Positions 60,575 through 64,000 of a stretch of DNA of 64,000 nucleotides are shown here, in pieces (position 1 is the stretch's first letter; each line of letters begins with the position of its first letter). The DNA is from Sporosarcina trichiuri. Its GTDB lineage: Bacteria; Bacillota; Bacilli; Bacillales_A; Planococcaceae. The translations under genes were made by a program, and so were the position numbers. The notes under the pieces are model-generated. The model did not search any database and was not told the DNA's origin. It saw only the letters and a program-made list of their open reading frames with translations. Where the stretch lies: NCBI RefSeq assembly GCF_030406775.1, contig NZ_CP129119.1, positions 1,708,001 to 1,772,000 of the forward strand, read 5' to 3'.

Positions 60575-61696
60575 TTACCGGACCGCACAGCGGTTTGGCC
60601 CGATCTCCATTTCCTTTTGCAACTCTTCGTCCGGGGATAGGATCCCCATGTTGGTCTTCCGGATTTCCTGATAGGCATTCGGCTGCGGCGGCAGGTTCTC
60701 TGTCACGAGTTTCCGGAACTCCGCTTCCTCATCGACAGCCAATCCGTGGTTATCCGAAAATAGCGAGTCCAGGCGCTTCGCCACCGTTCCATTTGCATTC
60801 ACTTCGTTCATCTCCATGAAGTGGGCCGGCAGCACCGTCAGCTCACCGGACAGATTCCTATATCGTTCGTACAATGTTGTGCGCAGATCACCGACCCAGT
60901 CGTCCGCCTTGCCCGCGAGGTCCGGACGGCCGATGGAATCCACGAACAGGATGTCCCCCGTCAGCAAATATGACCCATCCACGATGAAGGACGTCGAGCC
61001 GTTCGTATGCCCCGGCGAGTATATTGCTTCGATCATCGTATTTCCGACCTGCAGCTGCATACCGTCTTCAAGCTTATAGTAGTCAAAGACGACTTCACCC
61101 GCATCCGCTTCCGGCAGATAGTAGGCGGCGCCGGTCTTTTCGGCAATCGCCCGCCCTCCCGAAATGTGGTCGGCATGCAGATGGGTGTCCAGCACGTGTT
61201 CGATGACGGCTCCGCGTTCTTCCGCAAACCCGGTGAACACATCGGTCACACGGACTGCATCGATCACGGCAGCTTTCCCTCCGTCGATCACCATGTACGA
61301 CAGGCACCCTTTCCCGAGCCGGACGAACTGGTGCAGCGAACCGCCGCTCGCAAGGTCCGCCACTTTCACTGGCGCAAGGTACTCGCTCCACGCACTCATA
61401 CCACCTTCAAGATAGGCGGCATCACGGCCTGCCTCCGACAGCATTTCGGCAATCAGCTTGGAAGAACCCTCCTTCGCACAGACGACGAGCAGCTCGCGGT
61501 CCTCCGGCAGCGCGGCGGCAAATTCCTCCACACCGTCAAGCAGATCGAAATAGGGTCTGTTCACGTACGTGAACGCTTCCCCCTCCAGTTTCCAGTCGGC
61601 GAACGCTTCTTCGTTCCGGACGTCCACGATATGGAGCGGCTGTTTTCCGATGCTCCGTGCAGCCGCCTCTTTCGGACTCATGGCTGTTACTGTCAT
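60575..61696 (-). CDS. Rhodanese/metallo-beta-lactamase fusion, persulfide dioxygenase-like
   Basis: 373 residues. An N-terminal rhodanese domain (1-105) has a cysteine at C73 in [10 protein letters not shown]. Residues 120-330 are a metallo-beta-lactamase domain with HLHADH (H172, H174, D176, H177), SPGHTNGST and [16 protein letters not shown], the last typical of ETHE1/CstB persulfide dioxygenases. The domain order (rhodanese first) differs from S. aureus CstB and resembles YrkH-type proteins. Expected role: oxidise persulfides to sulfite or thiosulfate. Confidence 0.9.
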   Translation of the reverse strand: MTVTAMSPKEAAARSIGKQPLHIVDVRNEEAFADWKLEGEAFTYVNRPYFDLLDGVEEFAAALPEDRELLVVCAKEGSSKLIAEMLSEAGRDAAYLEGGMSAWSEYLAPVKVADLASGGSLHQFVRLGKGCLSYMVIDGGKAAVIDAVRVTDVFTGFAEERGAVIEHVLDTHLHADHISGGRAIAEKTGAAYYLPEADAGEVVFDYYKLEDGMQLQVGNTMIEAIYSPGHTNGSTSFIVDGSYLLTGDILFVDSIGRPDLAGKADDWVGDLRTTLYERYRNLSGELTVLPAHFMEMNEVNANGTVAKRLDSLFSDNHGLAVDEEAEFRKLVTENLPPQPNAYQEIRKTNMGILSPDEELQKEMEIGPNRCAVR

Positions 61697-61717
61697 ATCC
61701 GTCTTCCCCTTTCCATA

Positions 61718-62113
61718 TCAGAATGCGAGGGTGACGTCCGCATCCTTGGCGAACTCCAAAAATGCTGCGGCACCGCCCACTTGTATCCCATCGACCATAT
61801 CCTCTTCCGTCAGTCCCATGACATCCATCGTCATCTGGCAGGCGATGAACTTCACGTCCAGCTCCTGTGCCATCGCGATCAGTTCAGGGATTCCCGGCAC
61901 GTTCGCCTTCGCGAACCCTTCCGCGAAATGCTCCTTCCCCTCCGGCATCGGCAGCTGTGCGGACGCCTGTTTGTGGATGAAGTTCAGTCCTTCGAAAGTG
62001 AAAAAGATTGCTGTTTCGTGCTCGCTCGCAGCTGCAGCGGTTGCGATATTGAATACTTTGTACGCATCGAACAGGCTGCCGTTCGACGCGATGATGGCTG
62101 TGCGGTTTGTCAT
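61718..62113 (-). CDS. DsrE/F-like sulfur carrier protein
   Basis: 131 residues. DsrE/DsrE2 fold with the persulfide cysteine C92 in FIACQMTMDVMGL. Only one Cys is present. Companion of the TusA and rhodanese proteins (YrkE-like). Confidence 0.9.
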   Translation of the reverse strand: MTNRTAIIASNGSLFDAYKVFNIATAAAASEHETAIFFTFEGLNFIHKQASAQLPMPEGKEHFAEGFAKANVPGIPELIAMAQELDVKFIACQMTMDVMGLTEEDMVDGIQVGGAAAFLEFAKDADVTLAF

Positions 62114-62140
62114 GATGATTCCTCATTTCTTTTATCTGTT

Positions 62141-62437
62141 TTATTCTGTAGGTCCGTTCCAGTCGAGCATGCCGCCTGTCATATTCATGACATCGTACCC
62201 CCGGCTTTCGAGCAGTTGTGCAGCGCGACCGCTGCGTCCGCCCGATCGGCAGATAAGCACGTATGTGTCCTCTTTCGGCAGGTCCTGGAGCTTGAATTCC
62301 AGAAGGCCGAGCGGAATGTGGATGACCCCCGGGATCTTGACTTCCTGCAATTCCTCGGTCTCCCTGACGTCGATCAGCCGGACAGGCTGCCGGGCGGCCA
62401 GCATCTGCTCCACTTCCGTGGTTGTCACTTCTTTCAT
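62141..62437 (-). CDS. Single-domain rhodanese
   Basis: 98 residues; AGGAGGAG upstream. Active-site loop ICRSGGRSG with C63; LIDVRETEEL is typical. First gene of the sulfur operon, directly behind CstR-like operators. Confidence 0.93.
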   Translation of the reverse strand: MKEVTTTEVEQMLAARQPVRLIDVRETEELQEVKIPGVIHIPLGLLEFKLQDLPKEDTYVLICRSGGRSGRAAQLLESRGYDVMNMTGGMLDWNGPTE

Positions 62438-62453
62438 TTGTTCTCCTCCTGTT

Positions 62454-62537
62454 TACCCCTGCGGGTATAAATTCACTTAAAAAAATATAGGTTCATACCC
62501 CACCCCGTATACTACAGCGTCATCCCCACCCTGTCAA
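62454..62537 (-). promoter_or_regulatory. Promoter of the sulfur operon with two CstR/CsoR-like operators
   Basis: Minus strand TTGACA (62537-62532), 17 bases, TAGTAT (62514-62509). ATACCCCACCCCGTAT (62495-62510) overlaps the -10, and the palindrome TACCCCTGCGGGTA (62454-62467) lies in the leader. Both resemble the ATACCCC...GGGGTAT sites of persulfide-sensing CstR. No cstR gene is in the window. Confidence 0.75.
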
Positions 62538-62566
62538 TCACGTTGCTTCACGATCCTGCCGGCATG

Positions 62567-62600
62567 CGAAAACCCCGTCCGCTGATAATGAGGACGGGGA
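62567..62600 (-). terminator. Terminator of glpD
   Basis: Minus strand CCCCGTCC/GGACGGGG, 11-base loop, TTTTCG; about 90 bases after the glpD stop. Confidence 0.8.
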
Positions 62601-62688
62601 CTTCAGATGGCAGTCAGTCGGCTGCCGGTGTGATGCATGGTTTCAGTTTCTCTTCCGTTTCCCGTGCTGTCCGAGTGATATCTACCTG

Positions 62689-64000
62689 TTATTTCCCGAT
62701 CGCGTCAGAAATCCGGTCATCGAGCTCCCTCATGTGCTGCCGGCGTTCGCCATCGTCCCAGCCGAGGCGTTCGGCCATGTAGGCGGTGACCTGTTCTTTC
62801 CACTTCTTGACCCAGTCGATATGAAAGTATAGCGCGCCCGTCCGGCGGATTAAATAATCGGACGGTGTCAGTGCCATCTCGAAATCGATTGCATACTGGA
62901 GCGTCAGCCGGATGGCGAGCGGCAGCCCATGCGCCGGCTGTACCCGGGTGATGCCTTCCGCCACCTGGTTCGTGTTTGTGCCATACATCGAGGCAATATT
63001 GAGCCCGTCCTGATATGAGATGCCGAGTTTCACAAGTTCCCGTGCCCGGTCTTCAACATAGACCGGATAGTCTTCCGGCCGACTGAACGCGCCGCCGGAT
63101 AATGCAAGCGTCGCCGTCATGCAAGGGCCTGCCTGGATGCCGAATTTCCGGAGTTTCCGGCTGACGAGGTCGGTGACGTCCTCCGCCATCTTGCGGTACC
63201 CCGTCAGTTTGCCGCCCGCCACCGTCAGCAGGCCGCTGTCCGCTTCCCAGATCTCATCCTTGCGCGAAATCTCGGACGGCCCTTTGCCTTCCTGCCGGAT
63301 GAGCGGCCGCACGCCGGACCAGGAGGATTCGATATCCGCCGGACGGATCCCCGCCTGCGGGAACATCTCCGAAATGGCGGTGAGGATGTACCGCCTGTCC
63401 TCCTCCGTCACGCCCGGATGTATCAGGTCCTCTTCATAGACCGTATCGGTCGTGCCGACGTAGGTCTTGTCAAGACGCGGAATCGCAAAGATCATCCGGC
63501 CGTCCGGCGTATCGAAATAGACGGGCTGATGGAGCGGCAGCCTGTTCCGATCAAACACGAGGTGGACGCCTTTCGTCAGCAGCAGCCGGCCCGACTCACC
63601 AGGTCTGTCCAGTTCCAGCACTTGTTCAACCCATGGGCCCGCCGCGTTGACGATGATCGGCGCATGCGCGTTATACCGCCGGCCTGTCAGGACATCCTTC
63701 AGCTCAACGCCGGTGACGCTGCCCCTTTCATCGGATGAAAACCCGGTGACCATCGTGTAATTCAGCAGATCTGCACCTTCTTCGCGCGCTTTCTTCGCGA
63801 CCTCGATCGTCAGACGGGCATCGTCGGTCCGATACTCGACATACTCTCCGCCGCCGAGCAGGCCATCCCGTTTCAGCAGCGGCTCATGCTCCGTCACTTC
63901 GGTCTTCGTCAGCATACTGCGCCGTTCTGATTTTTTCACACCTGCCAGAAAGTCATATACTTGCAGGCCGAGTGACGTAGAGAAACTGCCGAACGATCCA
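62689..64000 (-). CDS. glpD: Aerobic glycerol-3-phosphate dehydrogenase, 5' part beyond window
   Basis: The frame is open to the window edge; upstream of the first GTG it still encodes GlpD-like sequence (GSFSTSLGLQVYDFLAGV), so the gene is cut, with roughly 120 N-terminal residues missing, including the FAD-binding GxGxxG. Seen: NAAGPWVEQVL, HLVFDRNRLPLHQPVYFDTP, YVGTTDT, SSWSGVRPLIRQEGKGPSEI, LTVAGGKLTGYRKMAEDV. Oxidises glycerol 3-phosphate to dihydroxyacetone phosphate at the membrane, passing electrons to menaquinone; partner of GlpK at 36694. Neighbouring glpF/glpP, if present, would lie outside. Confidence 0.93.
   Translation of the reverse strand, partial: GSFGSFSTSLGLQVYDFLAGVKKSERRSMLTKTEVTEHEPLLKRDGLLGGGEYVEYRTDDARLTIEVAKKAREEGADLLNYTMVTGFSSDERGSVTGVELKDVLTGRRYNAHAPIIVNAAGPWVEQVLELDRPGESGRLLLTKGVHLVFDRNRLPLHQPVYFDTPDGRMIFAIPRLDKTYVGTTDTVYEEDLIHPGVTEEDRRYILTAISEMFPQAGIRPADIESSWSGVRPLIRQEGKGPSEISRKDEIWEADSGLLTVAGGKLTGYRKMAEDVTDLVSRKLRKFGIQAGPCMTATLALSGGAFSRPEDYPVYVEDRARELVKLGISYQDGLNIASMYGTNTNQVAEGITRVQPAHGLPLAIRLTLQYAIDFEMALTPSDYLIRRTGALYFHIDWVKKWKEQVTAYMAERLGWDDGERRQHMRELDDRISDAIGK

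Overview
This window reads as chromosomal DNA of a GC-rich, Gram-positive member of the Bacillales. The best fit is the Planococcaceae, perhaps something like Bhargavaea or a GC-rich relative; that placement is an inference. The grounds are near-consensus AGGAGG ribosome sites, frequent GTG and TTG starts, a large S-layer protein plus further SLH-domain proteins, an LTA-synthase-type enzyme, sortase/LPXTG proteins, ComK, SigB-type promoters (GTTT-N14-GGGTAT) and a SAM-I riboswitch. No rRNA, tRNA, prophage, insertion sequence or CRISPR array is visible.

Layout. 1-5.1 kb: end of a YflT-type stress gene, the S-layer gene and pgcA. 5.2-9.6 kb: a four-gene operon (family 2 glycosyltransferase, DUF6020 membrane protein, two small four-helix transporters) converging on galU; it looks like an undecaprenyl-phosphate-sugar glycosylation system. 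9.8-18 kb: cell-surface genes (SLH-only protein, phosphodiester glycosidase, LTA-synthase-like enzyme, two SLH paralogues). 18-25.2 kb: a sortase island with two LPKTG proteins, a class D sortase, a secreted repeat protein and a membrane-tethered HtrA-like protease. 25.3-31 kb: a TPR-GGDEF diguanylate cyclase, an SGNH/MBOAT acetylation pair and a polysaccharide deacetylase. 31-41.3 kb: stress and housekeeping genes (two YflT proteins, a PAS chemoreceptor-like protein, an NhaP antiporter, glpK, a lipid kinase, a DUF4385 protein, comK, a DUF378 protein). 41.3-45.8 kb: a murR-murQ-murP-mupG peptidoglycan-recycling locus. 46.7-50.9 kb: an excalibur protein, a DUF1648 protein and a YvfRSTU-like ABC transporter/two-component operon. 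51.4-53.6 kb: a dipeptidase coupled to a DUF819 transporter. 54.1-57.7 kb: a Fur-type iron/heme uptake operon with an IsdG-like heme monooxygenase. 58-58.5 kb: a SAM-I riboswitch in front of a 95-residue protein of unknown function. 58.6-62.5 kb: a DMT exporter and a persulfide-detoxification operon with CstR-like operators. 62.7-64 kb: 3' part of glpD.

The most unusual content is non-coding. Two families of short-period tandem arrays recur. One has an exact 21-bp period (core TGTCCGATA) and lies in three divergent promoter regions; near 46 kb it is amplified as three tandem modules of about 251 bp. The other has a 20-bp period (core TTTATGATCAC alternating with TTTATGAGCG) and lies in sense orientation downstream of four genes, usually after a conserved TGTGAAGTTATGA leader and a GC-rich block. 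These, the SAM riboswitch with no evident methionine gene, and the glycosylation operon with a putative split flippase are the main leads.
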